Positions 43,082 to 52,094 of a stretch of 64,000 nt of DNA are shown here, in pieces. Under the pieces are notes generated by a model. The model was not told the DNA's origin. It saw nothing but the letters and a program-made list of their open reading frames with translations, and did no database searches. The position numbers and the translations under genes were made by a program. Origin of the DNA: an uncultured Faecalibacterium sp. (GTDB lineage Bacteria > Bacillota > Clostridia > Oscillospirales > Ruminococcaceae); assembly GCA_934533135.1 (NCBI GenBank), contig CAKTBG010000007.1:13419-77418 (forward strand). Reading direction: 5' to 3'. The stretch's first letter is position 1, and each line of letters starts with the position of its first letter.

Positions 43082-44401
43082 TTACTTTTTTGAGGGTGTT
43101 TTTTTCACGGGGGTGCTTTTGGGCCGGGTTTCCCGCGCAATTCGTCCCCCAAGACGCGCCAAAATCTCTGTAAAATCTGCATATCCCCGGTCGATGTACG
43201 CGATTCCGGAGATTTCGCTTTGCCCCCGCGCTGCAAGTGCTGCCAGCACCAGCGCGGCCCCGCCCCGCAGATCCGGCGCGGCCAGCTGCGCCCCGTGCAG
43301 ACCGGCGGCGGGATTTGTAGGTTCTGCATGAAAGATGCGGCCTTCCACTTTCACGTTTCCGCCCAAACGTAAAAAACCTTCGGCACAAGCGAACCGCCGC
43401 TCAAAGATCACATCCTCAATGCTGCTGCTCCCCTGTGCGCAGAGCATCACGGCCGCCAGCAGCGGTGCCGCGTCGGTGGCAAGCCCCGGATACACCCCGG
43501 TAAAGACCCGTCCCGCGCCGTACAGCCGGCCAAACCGGGCGATCTGCGCACGCTCTGCCCCCCGCTCGACCCAGCATCCCATTTGTTCCAGAATTTCCAG
43601 CACCGGGGCATAGAGTGCGGGCGGGCAGCCGGCCAGTTCCACCCGGCCTCCGGCTGCCGCCGCAGCGCAGGCCAGCGTAGCAGCAAAAATGCGATCCGGC
43701 AGGGGCGCAAAAACACACCCGGACAGCCCCCGCCGCCCCTCGATCCGCAGGGTCGCGCTGCCCGCCCCCTCGACCTGCCCGCCGCACCGGTTGAGGAAAG
43801 CGGCGAGATCGGCGATCTCCGGCTCCCGCGCCGCGCCCCGCAGGAGGGTGGTGCCCCGGGCGCAGGCGGCTGCCAGCAGCAGGGTCTCGGTGGCCCCTAC
43901 GCTGGGGAAGCGCAGGGTGATCTCGGCCCCCTGCAATCCGGCAGGAGCCGTCAAAACCAGCCGATCCGCCCCCGCATCCAGCTCCTGAACGCCCATCTGC
44001 CGAAGCCCTTCCAGATGCAGGTCAATGGGGCGTGCCCCGATCCGGCATCCGCCGGGCAACACCGTCTCCGCCCGCCCCAGCCGCACCAGCAGCGGTGCGC
44101 AGAAGAGAATGGACGCCCGCATTTGTGCCGCTGTTTGGCCGGGCAGGGTGCTGTTCCGCGGTGTACCGGAGACCAGTACATCCCCGCCCTGCCACTGCGC
44201 ATCCATCCCTGCCCCCCGCAGCAGGGTCAGGCAGCCGTCCACGTCCGACAACCGCGGCACGGCCCGCAGGCAGACCGGACTGCGGCAGAGGATCGCGGCA
44301 GCAAGAAGCGGCAGCACGCTGTTTTTCGCTGCCGGGATCTTCGCCGTGCCGTGCAGCGGCCTGCCGCCGATCACCTTGATGATGCTCTGCTGTTCTGCCA
44401 T
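43082..44401 (-). CDS. murA: UDP-N-acetylglucosamine 1-carboxyvinyltransferase
   Basis: 439 residues from the ATG at 44401, after GGGGG at eight bases; ATG at 44416 is a weaker alternative. The substrate lysine is in IPAAKNSVLPLLAAA near residue 26 and the catalytic cysteine, target of fosfomycin, is Cys119 in LPGGCRIGARPIDLH. It makes UDP-GlcNAc-enolpyruvate, the first step of peptidoglycan synthesis. It is between ftsW and ftsZ on the same strand. The lysine-rich tail (KSTPVKKTPSKK) is an addition to the usual end. Confidence 0.96.
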   Translation of the reverse strand: MAEQQSIIKVIGGRPLHGTAKIPAAKNSVLPLLAAAILCRSPVCLRAVPRLSDVDGCLTLLRGAGMDAQWQGGDVLVSGTPRNSTLPGQTAAQMRASILFCAPLLVRLGRAETVLPGGCRIGARPIDLHLEGLRQMGVQELDAGADRLVLTAPAGLQGAEITLRFPSVGATETLLLAAACARGTTLLRGAAREPEIADLAAFLNRCGGQVEGAGSATLRIEGRRGLSGCVFAPLPDRIFAATLACAAAAAGGRVELAGCPPALYAPVLEILEQMGCWVERGAERAQIARFGRLYGAGRVFTGVYPGLATDAAPLLAAVMLCAQGSSSIEDVIFERRFACAEGFLRLGGNVKVEGRIFHAEPTNPAAGLHGAQLAAPDLRGGAALVLAALAARGQSEISGIAYIDRGYADFTEILARLGGRIARETRPKSTPVKKTPSKK

Positions 44402-44508
44402 ATCCGCAGCCCCCATTCCGCAAAAGATACCTCAGGCTATGCGAACGGTGCGCGAAATGTCCGTCGGACAGGCAGAAGGGAGTTTGTGGGGTCGTTTCTC
44501 CTGTTTTT

Positions 44509-45657
44509 TCAGGTCTCCCCCCGGGAGACCGCCAGTACGATCCCCATCTCGCCCAGCAGCATCATCAGGCTGGTGCCGCCGGAGGAGAAAAAGGGCAGGC
44601 TGATGCCGGTGTTGGGGATGGTGTTGGTGACGACGGCCACGTTCAGCACCGCCTGCAGTGCCACCTGCACCGTAAACCCCACCACCAGCAACGCCCCGAA
44701 GCGGTCGGGTGCCCGCGCCGCCAGCGTGATCCCCCGCCAGAGCAGCAGGACGAACAGCAGGATCACCATGCAGGCCCCCACGAAGCCCAGCTCCTCGCAG
44801 ACGATGGAAAAGATGAAGTCGTTCTGCGGCTCGGGCACAAACAGATGCTTCTGGCGGCTGTTCCCGAGACCCAGCCCGGTGGCTCCGCCGGAGCCGATGG
44901 CATACAGGCTCTGGATGGTCTGGTGGCCGTCGCCCAGCGGATCCGCAAATGGGTCGAGCCACGCATTGAGCCGGTCGGCCGCATAGGGCACCAGATCGGG
45001 CAGGATGACGACGGCCGCGCCGATGGCCGCCGCGCCGCTGACCCCCGCCAGCACGAACCACCGCAGCCCCGTGCCGCCCACGAACATCAGCACCGCCCCG
45101 ATGCCCAAAATGAGCAGCGTGCCGGAGAGGTGGGGTTCCAGCAGCATCAGAGCCGCCACCACCCCCAGCACCAGCACGAAGGGCAGCACCCCCACCGCAA
45201 ACTGCTCCATCCGGTCGTGGTTGAGCGAAATGATGTGGGAAAACACCAGCACGACCGCAAATTTGGCGATCTCGCTGGGCTGCAGCGTGCCCAGCCCGGG
45301 CAGAACGAGCCACCGTTTGCATCCGTTGTACTCGGGCATGAAGAGCACCGCGGTCAGCAGCACCAGCGAGAGAGCCAGCAGCGGCCACGCCAGCTTATGG
45401 AACAGGTGATAATCCACCCGGCTGGCAAGCCCCATTCCGGTCAGCCCCAGTGCCGCATAGAGCAGCTGGGGCCGCAGGTAGGCAAAGGCATCGCCCCGCC
45501 GGTAGAGTGCCACCGCATGGGAGGCACTGTACAGCATCACCAGACCGAACCCCACAAGGACGAGCACCAGCACCAGAAAGGGCAGATCCATTGCGGGCAG
45601 CGGCCGGAGCAGCGGCCGACGCTTGGCGTGTTTGGTTGGCAGCATTGCGTGTTCCAT
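44509..45657 (-). CDS. ftsW: SEDS peptidoglycan glycosyltransferase FtsW/RodA/SpoVE
   Basis: 382 residues with about ten membrane helices starting near 25. Family segments are present: MLYSASHAVAL, the catalytic-loop region YNGCKRWLVLPGLGTLQPSEIAKF near 110-135, and the late NTIPNTGISLPFFSSGGTSL. SEDS proteins polymerise glycan strands from lipid II with a class B PBP. The start at 45657 follows GGGAGGG. The partner PBP gene is divergent, 98 bases away. FtsW rather than RodA is preferred from its place beside murA and ftsZ. Confidence 0.92.
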   Translation of the reverse strand: MEHAMLPTKHAKRRPLLRPLPAMDLPFLVLVLVLVGFGLVMLYSASHAVALYRRGDAFAYLRPQLLYAALGLTGMGLASRVDYHLFHKLAWPLLALSLVLLTAVLFMPEYNGCKRWLVLPGLGTLQPSEIAKFAVVLVFSHIISLNHDRMEQFAVGVLPFVLVLGVVAALMLLEPHLSGTLLILGIGAVLMFVGGTGLRWFVLAGVSGAAAIGAAVVILPDLVPYAADRLNAWLDPFADPLGDGHQTIQSLYAIGSGGATGLGLGNSRQKHLFVPEPQNDFIFSIVCEELGFVGACMVILLFVLLLWRGITLAARAPDRFGALLVVGFTVQVALQAVLNVAVVTNTIPNTGISLPFFSSGGTSLMMLLGEMGIVLAVSRGET

Positions 45658-45755
45658 GGACGGTTCCCTCCCAGACTTCTATTTTACGCATCCCGCAGGG
45701 GTTCCAGTCATCTTCCGGCCGGATTTCACATACAGTGCTGGGGGGAGGTGCCGCC

Positions 45756-47621
45756 ATGTCCGAACTTCGCACCCTGCCGGAACAGGGGTTCCGCCGCCGT
45801 GCCCGGTGGATGACCGTCGTATTCTGCGCCCTTGCGCTGGGGCTGGCCACCCGGCTGGTTTTTCTGCAGCTTTGCAGCGAAGGCCGGTATGCCGACCGTG
45901 CGCTCGGCCAGCAGCTGCGGGATACCATCGTTCCCGCCGACCGGGGCAGGATCTACAGCGCGGACGGCGTTCTGCTGGCGGCCAACAGCAGCTGCTGGAC
46001 CCTCCGCGCCTCGCCCCGGGAGATGCCGGAGGACAAACTCTCCTTGGCCGCGCACGGCCTCGCCGAAATTCTGGAGCTGGACGAGGCGGCTCTTCTCGAA
46101 AAATTCCGCGACCGCCGCTCCAACGACTGCCTGCTCCGCTACCGGGTGCAGCGGGAGATGGCCGACCGGGTGCGGGATTTCTGCGAATCGAACGGCATCA
46201 CCGGCATCCGGATCCAGCAGGACTCGAAACGCTGGTACCCGCAGGGCGAATTTCTGGCGTCGGTCCTCGGGTTCACCAATGTGGACAACGCGGGCGTTTC
46301 CGGGCTGGAGCTGCGGTACGACGACCTGCTGACCGGCGAAAACGGCGTGGTGCGCACAGCCGTCAATGCGTGGGGCTACCCCCTCGCGCAGAGCTATGAG
46401 ACCGAGCGTTTCCCCACCGAAGGCGACGGCTTGCGGCTGACCATCGACGCCAACATTCAACATTACCTCGAAAATGCGTTGAATTACGCGGTTCTGGAAC
46501 ATCACGTTGCAGCCCGGGCGGTGGGCATCGTGATGGATGTCAACACCGGGGCGGTGCTGGCCATGTCCACCACCCCCGCCTACGACCCCAACCAGCCCCG
46601 TGTCCTCTATGACAAGGCCGCCCGCGCAGCGGTCGAAGCTCTCTCCGGTGCTGCGCGTACCGCCGCCCTGCAGCAAGCGCAGCAGACCCAGTGGCGGAAC
46701 AAGGCCGTCAGCGACCTGTACGAGCCGGGCAGCGTCTTCAAGCTCATCACCTGCGCCGCCGCGCTGGACGCCGGTGCCATCCAGAAAAACTCCAGCTTTT
46801 TCTGCGGCGAGTCGATCTCGGTCGCCGGTACCCGCTTCCACTGCGCCAACCACAAACGGCACGGTGCGCAGACCGTCACACAGGCTCTCGAAAACTCCTG
46901 CAACCAGAGCTTCATCCAGATCGGTGCCCGCCTCGGGAAAGAAGCCTTCTGCCGCTACTTTGCGGCCTTCGGCCTGCGCGAGGCCACCGGCATTGATCTG
47001 CCCGCCGAACCGAAAAAAAGCCTGTACTACACCGCCGACCGGATGGGGCCGGTGGAGCTGGCTTCCTGCGCGTTCGGGCAGAGCAGCAAGATTTCCTACC
47101 TCGAAATGGCCGCGGCCGTCTGCGCCGTCGTCAACGGCGGCAGGCTGATGAAGCCCTACGTCGTTTCCGACATCCTCGCGCCGGACGGCGAGGTGATCGA
47201 CCACCTTGCGCCGGTCTGCGTCCGCCGGGTGCTCCAAGAGGACACCAGCCGGATCATGCGGGAGATGATGGAATCGGTGGTGCTGCACGGCGGCGGGCGG
47301 AACGCCCAGATCGCGGGCTACCGGGTGGGCGGCAAGAGCGGCACCAGCCAGAAACTGGACAGTGCGGACGAAACGGCCCGGATCGCCAGTTTCGTGGCCG
47401 TAGCCCCCATCGACGACCCGCAGTTTCTCTGTCTGGTCTGCCTCGATGAGCCCCACAGCTGGACCACCGCCGGCGGCAGCCTGTCGGCTCCGGTCTGCGC
47501 CGAGGTCTTGGAACAGACCCTTGTGCTGCGTGGCATCCCCCGCGCCAGCACCGCACCCCCTGCCTCTTCCGCCGCCGCAGCCGAGCTGCCGGAGGATGGC
47601 GACAGCTTCGATGGGGCATAA
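45756..47621 (+). CDS. Class B penicillin-binding protein (FtsI/SpoVD type)
   Basis: 621 residues from the ATG at 45756, after GGGGGAGG. One membrane helix at about 18-38, a pedestal domain with RGRIYSADGVLLAANSS (63-79), and the transpeptidase with the active-site tetrad SVFK at 326-329, SCN in QALENSCNQSF and KSGTS near 505. It cross-links septal peptidoglycan. No PASTA repeats follow; the tail is Ala/Ser/Pro-rich. It is transcribed away from ftsW rather than with it. Confidence 0.93.
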   Translation: MSELRTLPEQGFRRRARWMTVVFCALALGLATRLVFLQLCSEGRYADRALGQQLRDTIVPADRGRIYSADGVLLAANSSCWTLRASPREMPEDKLSLAAHGLAEILELDEAALLEKFRDRRSNDCLLRYRVQREMADRVRDFCESNGITGIRIQQDSKRWYPQGEFLASVLGFTNVDNAGVSGLELRYDDLLTGENGVVRTAVNAWGYPLAQSYETERFPTEGDGLRLTIDANIQHYLENALNYAVLEHHVAARAVGIVMDVNTGAVLAMSTTPAYDPNQPRVLYDKAARAAVEALSGAARTAALQQAQQTQWRNKAVSDLYEPGSVFKLITCAAALDAGAIQKNSSFFCGESISVAGTRFHCANHKRHGAQTVTQALENSCNQSFIQIGARLGKEAFCRYFAAFGLREATGIDLPAEPKKSLYYTADRMGPVELASCAFGQSSKISYLEMAAAVCAVVNGGRLMKPYVVSDILAPDGEVIDHLAPVCVRRVLQEDTSRIMREMMESVVLHGGGRNAQIAGYRVGGKSGTSQKLDSADETARIASFVAVAPIDDPQFLCLVCLDEPHSWTTAGGSLSAPVCAEVLEQTLVLRGIPRASTAPPASSAAAAELPEDGDSFDGA

Positions 47622-47660
47622 AAAAACCTCCCTGCCTTCGCAAAGCGATGACAGAGAGGC
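47620..47660 (-). terminator. xpt terminator built from a repeat-like arm
   Basis: On the minus strand CCTCTCTG (47659-47652) pairs with CAGGGAGG (47634-47627) around ATCGCTTTGCGAA and runs into seven T residues. The loop sequence TCATCGCTTTGCGA is that of the intergenic repeat's first hairpin, so this looks like a repeat arm converted to a terminator. Confidence 0.8.
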
Positions 47661-47675
47661 CGTTCTTCGGATTTT

Positions 47676-48269
47676 TCAGTGCTGCTGCGGCTGCTCACGG
47701 AAGGTGATCTCGCCGGTGGTGCTGTCCATGGCGTCCACGATGGCAAGGCTCTCCAGCGGATAGCCCTTGCTGCGGATCAGCTCGCCGCCCTGCTGGAAGC
47801 CCTTTTCGACGGCGATGCCGATGCCCTCCACTGTGGCACCCGCTTCATTTGCCAGCTCCAGCAGACCCATCAGGGCGCAGCCATTGGCAAGGAAATCGTC
47901 GATGATGAGGAGGTGATCCTCCGGGGTGAGGAACTTTTTGGAGACGATGACGTTGTAGATCTTTTTGTGGGTGAAGGACTCGATCTTGGTCTCGTAGTTG
48001 TTGTAGTCCAGATTGATGCTCATGGACTTTTTGGCAAAGACGACCGGTACATTGAATTCGCTGGCGACCACGGCGGCAATGCCGATGCCGCTGGCCTCGA
48101 TGGTCAGCACCTTGTTGATCGGCTTATCCGCAAACAGCCGTTTCCACTCCCGTGCCATCTCCCGGAACAGGGGGATGTCCATCTGGTGGTTGATGAAGCT
48201 GTCCACCTTCAGCACGTTGCCCTCGCGGACAATGCCATCTTTTCGGATACGATCTTCCAGCAGTTTCAT
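47676..48269 (-). CDS. xpt: Xanthine phosphoribosyltransferase
   Basis: 197 residues. [38 protein letters not shown], and the PRPP-binding loop [21 protein letters not shown] near 127 match bacterial Xpt closely. It salvages xanthine to XMP. GGAGGA precedes the ATG. The leader is only about 40 bases from the promoter at 48343-48315, leaving no room for a purine riboswitch, and no partner permease gene follows. Confidence 0.94.
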   Translation of the reverse strand: MKLLEDRIRKDGIVREGNVLKVDSFINHQMDIPLFREMAREWKRLFADKPINKVLTIEASGIGIAAVVASEFNVPVVFAKKSMSINLDYNNYETKIESFTHKKIYNVIVSKKFLTPEDHLLIIDDFLANGCALMGLLELANEAGATVEGIGIAVEKGFQQGGELIRSKGYPLESLAIVDAMDSTTGEITFREQPQQH

Positions 48270-48314
48270 AATTTCTTGTCTCCTCCAAGCTCTTATGCCG
48301 TTTCATTTTCACCT

Positions 48315-48343
48315 AGTATACCGAATCCCGGCTCCTTTGGCAA
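48315..48343 (-). promoter_or_regulatory. Promoter of xpt
   Basis: -35 TTGCCA (48343-48338), 17-base spacer, -10 TATACT (48320-48315), reading toward xpt. The rest of the 313-base divergent gap to 48582 contains the opposing promoter at 48470 and nothing else I recognise. Confidence 0.8.
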
Positions 48344-48469
48344 GGCTTTTGCCGCCGAAAATCCACAAAAAATTCCCCTCGATTTTACGCCGTTCTTGTA
48401 AAAGTCCGACTCTTGTGAAAACCTCAAAAAGTCCGCCGCCGCAGCCGGGCAGATTTGGATTTTCCTCTC

Positions 48470-48497
48470 TTGTTTTCTTAAAAATTTTGAGTATACT
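48470..48497 (+). promoter_or_regulatory. Promoter of the patatin-like gene
   Basis: -35 TTGTTT (48470-48475), 16-base AT-rich spacer, -10 TATACT (48492-48497). The leader of about 80 bases contains GCGCAGCGGCTGCTG and AAGAAGGAG before the ATG at 48583. Confidence 0.7.
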
Positions 48498-48582
48498 GTA
48501 AACAAGCGGAGCGGAATGCTCCACCGCAAAGCGCAGCGGCTGCTGTGAGCCGATGCGCGTTGAGAGAAGAAGGAGTTTGTGT

Positions 48583-49452
48583 ATGAAAACAGGATTGATC
48601 CTTGAAGGCGGTGCCATGCGCGGGATGTTCACCGCCGGCGTGCTGGATGTTCTGATGGAACACGGGATCGAGGCCGACGGTGCCATCGGCGTTTCGGCCG
48701 GTGCGGTGTTTGGCTGCAACTACAAGTCCCATCAGATCGGCCGGACCATCCGCTACAACACCGAATACTGCAACGACAAGCGGTACGCCAGTTTCAAAAA
48801 CCTTGTGCGCACCGGCAACCTGTACAGCGAGCAGTTCTGCTACCACGATGTGCCCGAAAAGCTGGATCCCTTCAACGCCGAGGCGTTCCGCACCTCGCCC
48901 ATGGATTTTTTTGTCGTCTGCACCGACGTCCGGACCGGCGACCCCATCTACCACAAATGCCGCACCGGTGACGCCGAGGACATCCAGTGGATGGAGGCTT
49001 CGGCGTCCATGCCGCTGGCAGCCAAGATCGTCAAGATCGGCCACTATTCCCTGCTGGACGGCGGCGTGGCTGACTCGATCCCCGTCCGCTTCTTCGAGTC
49101 CATCGGCTACAAGCGGAACCTGATCGTCCTGACCCAGCCCAAAGGCTTTGTCAAAAAGAAAAACCCGATGCTCCCGGCCATCCGCGCCAAGTATTTCCGG
49201 TATCCGGCCTTTGTGGAAGCCGTCGCCGACCGCCACGAGCGGTACAACGAGACGCTTTCCTACATTTCGATGCTGGAACAGTCCGGCAAGGATTACGTCA
49301 TCCGCCCGCCGATCCCGCTGGAGATCGGTGCCATGGAGCGCGACCCCGCCCAGCTGCGCCGGGTCTACGAGACCGGCCGCGCTGTGGCCGAGATCCAGAT
49401 CGACAAGATCAAGGCCTTCTTCGAGCAGGTCAAAGCCGAACCGGAGGCTTGA
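48583..49452 (+). CDS. Patatin-like phospholipase
   Basis: 289 residues from the ATG at 48583. The oxyanion loop GLILEGGAMRGMFTAGVLD is at residues 4-22, the nucleophile elbow GVSAGA at about 37-42 and the catalytic Asp in LLDGGVADSIPVRFF near 160. This is the YjjU/RssA-like single-domain form, predicted to hydrolyse acyl lipids. No signal peptide, so cytoplasmic. GAAGGAG precedes the start and a strong terminator follows. Confidence 0.92.
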   Translation: MKTGLILEGGAMRGMFTAGVLDVLMEHGIEADGAIGVSAGAVFGCNYKSHQIGRTIRYNTEYCNDKRYASFKNLVRTGNLYSEQFCYHDVPEKLDPFNAEAFRTSPMDFFVVCTDVRTGDPIYHKCRTGDAEDIQWMEASASMPLAAKIVKIGHYSLLDGGVADSIPVRFFESIGYKRNLIVLTQPKGFVKKKNPMLPAIRAKYFRYPAFVEAVADRHERYNETLSYISMLEQSGKDYVIRPPIPLEIGAMERDPAQLRRVYETGRAVAEIQIDKIKAFFEQVKAEPEA

Positions 49453-49478
49453 CCCCATTTTCCGCCGCATACGCATAA

Positions 49479-49526
49479 AAACACAGAGCCGCTGCGTTCC
49501 AAGGAACTTGCAGCGGCTCTGTGTTT
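49479..49526. terminator. Bidirectional terminator between the patatin gene and the LRR gene
   Basis: AAACACAGAGCCGCTGC (49479-49495) pairs perfectly with GCAGCGGCTCTGTGTTT (49510-49526), with A and T residues at both ends. It serves the two convergent genes; the LRR-CAP gene stop is 19 bases beyond. Confidence 0.93.
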
Positions 49527-49544
49527 ATTATAGGTTATACCATG

Positions 49545-50918
49545 TTAACTGGTAAAGATAATGCACCATTTACCATCACATAAGCCAACACCAATTGCTT
49601 TATATTTTTCACTCAATACTAAGTCTGGGTACCAATCGTCATTCTGCATTTTCACCAACTCACGATAAGCAAACGCTCCCCTCTTATATATCTTTGAACC
49701 GTATAGTTTATTCTGATTCATAGTCTCATATACATCGAACATTCCCGTACGGTCTTCGCTCTCCTGCTGTGCAATGTCATTCAGTTGTTTTACATTCATT
49801 CTGAAGGGCTTCAAGCCTGCCTTGGCACGGCGGATATTAAATGCTTTCAGAACATCCTGACGGAACGCGTAAAGCATCGCATCTGCATTTGGGTCGCCTG
49901 CATCATTCAAATCATCATCCGACGGTGTAACATTGATACTTGCCGAATTTTGGTTATATAGAATCACTGTACCGGCCTCAATACTGCTTTCTGCGATATC
50001 AATTTTAGCCCAATCCTCTTTTGTTCCTCCATAGTAGATATAATCCACACTGGTCATAAAAGTAAACGGGTTATTAATCTTTTTCAGCGTTTTCGGGAAA
50101 TACACCTTCTTCAGTTTCTGACAATACTGAAATGCACAATGCTGCATAACCGTTTCCTGTCCTTTGGAATTTTCGGGAATCACAATTTGTTCCAAATTTT
50201 TACAAGTAGCAAATGCAAGCGTTTCAATATAATTCAGCGTTGAGGGCAGGTTGACCTCCGTCAAGCTTTCGCACCCTGAAAAAGCACAATTGCCAATTCG
50301 CTCCACACCCTCCTGCAGAGTAAGCGTTTTCAGATTCTTGCAGCCGCTGAACGTATGGTCGCCAATCTCCTTGACACTGCCGGGAATCGTCAGCGTTATA
50401 AGACTATCCTCGCAAAAAAACGCATAATTCCCGATATTAGTCAGCGTAGAAGGCAGCGTCACCCGCGCAAGCTGCCTACATTCCTGAAACGCTTCCATTC
50501 CGATCCTTGTTACCCCTTCCGGAATGGTGACCGACGTGATCTTCTCATTGCCCTTAAAGGCATTGTTTCCGATAGCAATGACCGTATAATCCCCGATCTT
50601 ACTTGGGATCGTCACATCACCGGCCAGCTCGCCGTTATAGCCCGTGATCGTGACGCTGTCGCCGTATCTCTGATACTTCCACGGAGTCGTCTCCTCCGGT
50701 TTTGAGCTTGACGAACTGCTTGCACTGTTGGAGCTGCTTGTGCTGCTTGAACTGCCGGAGTTCCCATTCCCGGGGTTCGGACTGGTCGAGGTGCTGCTGC
50801 CGGCACCATTGGGGCGAGAGGACGGCGAAGAGGAAGAGGGATAATCCATTCCGCTGCAGCCGGTCAGCACACTCAAAGCCAGAACCGCAGCCGCTGCGGT
50901 CAACCATACACGTTTCAT
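49545..50918 (-). CDS. Secreted BspA-type LRR lipoprotein with CAP-like C-terminal domain
   Basis: 457 residues. Lipoprotein signal with lipobox LTGC (Cys21), a Ser/Pro/Gly/Asn-rich linker (25-75), then about nine BspA-type (LRR_5) repeats at about 88-315 (units such as ITSVTIPEGVTRIGMEAFQE and LKTLTLQEGVERIGNCAFSG). The last 130 residues (FRQDVLKAFNIRRAKAGLKP, LNDIAQQESEDRT, YKAIGVGLCDGKWCIIF) resemble a CAP/SCP domain without its usual histidines. Probably displayed at the cell surface for binding. Codon use is AT-richer than neighbours, suggesting transfer. Its gene is 30 bases after its paralogue. Confidence 0.82.
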   Translation of the reverse strand: MKRVWLTAAAAVLALSVLTGCSGMDYPSSSSPSSRPNGAGSSTSTSPNPGNGNSGSSSSTSSSNSASSSSSSKPEETTPWKYQRYGDSVTITGYNGELAGDVTIPSKIGDYTVIAIGNNAFKGNEKITSVTIPEGVTRIGMEAFQECRQLARVTLPSTLTNIGNYAFFCEDSLITLTIPGSVKEIGDHTFSGCKNLKTLTLQEGVERIGNCAFSGCESLTEVNLPSTLNYIETLAFATCKNLEQIVIPENSKGQETVMQHCAFQYCQKLKKVYFPKTLKKINNPFTFMTSVDYIYYGGTKEDWAKIDIAESSIEAGTVILYNQNSASINVTPSDDDLNDAGDPNADAMLYAFRQDVLKAFNIRRAKAGLKPFRMNVKQLNDIAQQESEDRTGMFDVYETMNQNKLYGSKIYKRGAFAYRELVKMQNDDWYPDLVLSEKYKAIGVGLCDGKWCIIFTS

Positions 50919-50948
50919 GATAATACCCCCTGTCTGTTGCTTTATTGT

Positions 50949-52094
50949 TTAACCGTTATTGATGTTCTCCGGTTTCTGTTCATACAGAATCTTCGTAAAA
51001 GAAGAAATTCCTGATTTTTCTACCATATCCCAATCTTCTTTCGTTCCGGCATAATAAATACAATCTACCGACGTCGAACCAGTAAACGGTGTATCAATCT
51101 TCGTCAATGTTTTCGGGAGATAAATTTTCTTCAATCTCGGGCAATCATGAAAAGCTCCCTGTTCCAGCACAGTCTCGTATCCACCTGAACTTTCTGGAAT
51201 CACGATCTGCTCGAGACTCGTACAGCCGTTGAACGCACGGTTTTCAATATAGAAATGATCTTTTGAAGACAGGTTGACCTGTTTCAGATTCTTGCATCCC
51301 ACAAATGCGTTTTCATGTAAGACCATCACATCTGGTATCGTGATGCTTTTCAAATTCTCACACATCGCAAATGCACGAATATTCACAACAACATATGGCC
51401 CCGGAACCGTCACTTCCGTCAAACTTGTATCATTTTCAAATGCACTTTCTCCGATATGGCATATTGTTGACGGGAGGTCTATCGTTTCAAGACTCTTGCA
51501 ATTCATAAAAGCTTTACTGAGGACACTCGAAGTTTTCTTCTGAAGCGTAACTTTTCTCAAATTTTTACAGTTTGCGAATGTGCCATCATCAATTCTCCAT
51601 ACACTTCCCGGAACTGTGACCGAGGTGATTTTATCATTTCCAGCAAAAAGTGTCGTACTGATGACTGTAATTTCACGTCCATCGACTTCAGCCGGAATTA
51701 CAACATTACCCGATAACGTCTCACCATTTTTTCCTTCATAGCCAGTCAGTTTCACCAAATCCGTAATACAGGTCGAATATGTGATCCTCCACGGATCATA
51801 ACTATCCTGCTGTGAATCGGAAGTTGAACTGCTGGAACTTGAAACATTGCTTGTACTGCCGGAACTCGACGAACCGCTGGTATTGTTCGAACTGCTGGAA
51901 TTCGGCGAACTGCTTGCACTGCTGGAACTGCTCGTGCTGCTGCCATTGCTTCCCGTTGCAGAACTGGACGACGAAGTGCCGCCGTTGGGTCGGGATGCCG
52001 GCTGGGAATCGGGGAGCTCCCCTGTTCCGCTGCAGCCGGTCAGCACGCTCAGAGCCAGCACCGCAGCCGCTGCGGTCAACCATACACGTTTCAT
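50949..52094 (-). CDS. Secreted BspA-type LRR lipoprotein (paralogue of the next gene)
   Basis: 381 residues. The first 23 residues (MKRVWLTAAAAVLALSVLTG, then CSG) are identical to those of the LRR-CAP protein and nearly identical at the DNA level. A low-complexity Ser/Asn/Gly linker covers about 25-98, then LRR_5 repeats at about 105-375 (ITSVTVPGSVWRIDDGTFAN and similar). It ends after the repeats with no CAP domain. The ATG overlaps the stop of the HD-GYP gene by ATGA, so translation is coupled to a cytoplasmic signalling protein. Confidence 0.85.
   Translation of the reverse strand: MKRVWLTAAAAVLALSVLTGCSGTGELPDSQPASRPNGGTSSSSSATGSNGSSTSSSSSASSSPNSSSSNNTSGSSSSGSTSNVSSSSSSTSDSQQDSYDPWRITYSTCITDLVKLTGYEGKNGETLSGNVVIPAEVDGREITVISTTLFAGNDKITSVTVPGSVWRIDDGTFANCKNLRKVTLQKKTSSVLSKAFMNCKSLETIDLPSTICHIGESAFENDTSLTEVTVPGPYVVVNIRAFAMCENLKSITIPDVMVLHENAFVGCKNLKQVNLSSKDHFYIENRAFNGCTSLEQIVIPESSGGYETVLEQGAFHDCPRLKKIYLPKTLTKIDTPFTGSTSVDCIYYAGTKEDWDMVEKSGISSFTKILYEQKPENINNG

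Noticed and set aside
48270..48582. Purine riboswitch before xpt
   Set aside because: The promoter is too close to the gene and no paired-loop aptamer pattern is visible.
51800..51990. Simple-sequence tract as a phase-variable repeat
   Set aside because: It encodes the Ser/Asn linker of the LRR lipoprotein using mixed codons; there is no homopolymer or exact short tandem repeat long enough for slippage.
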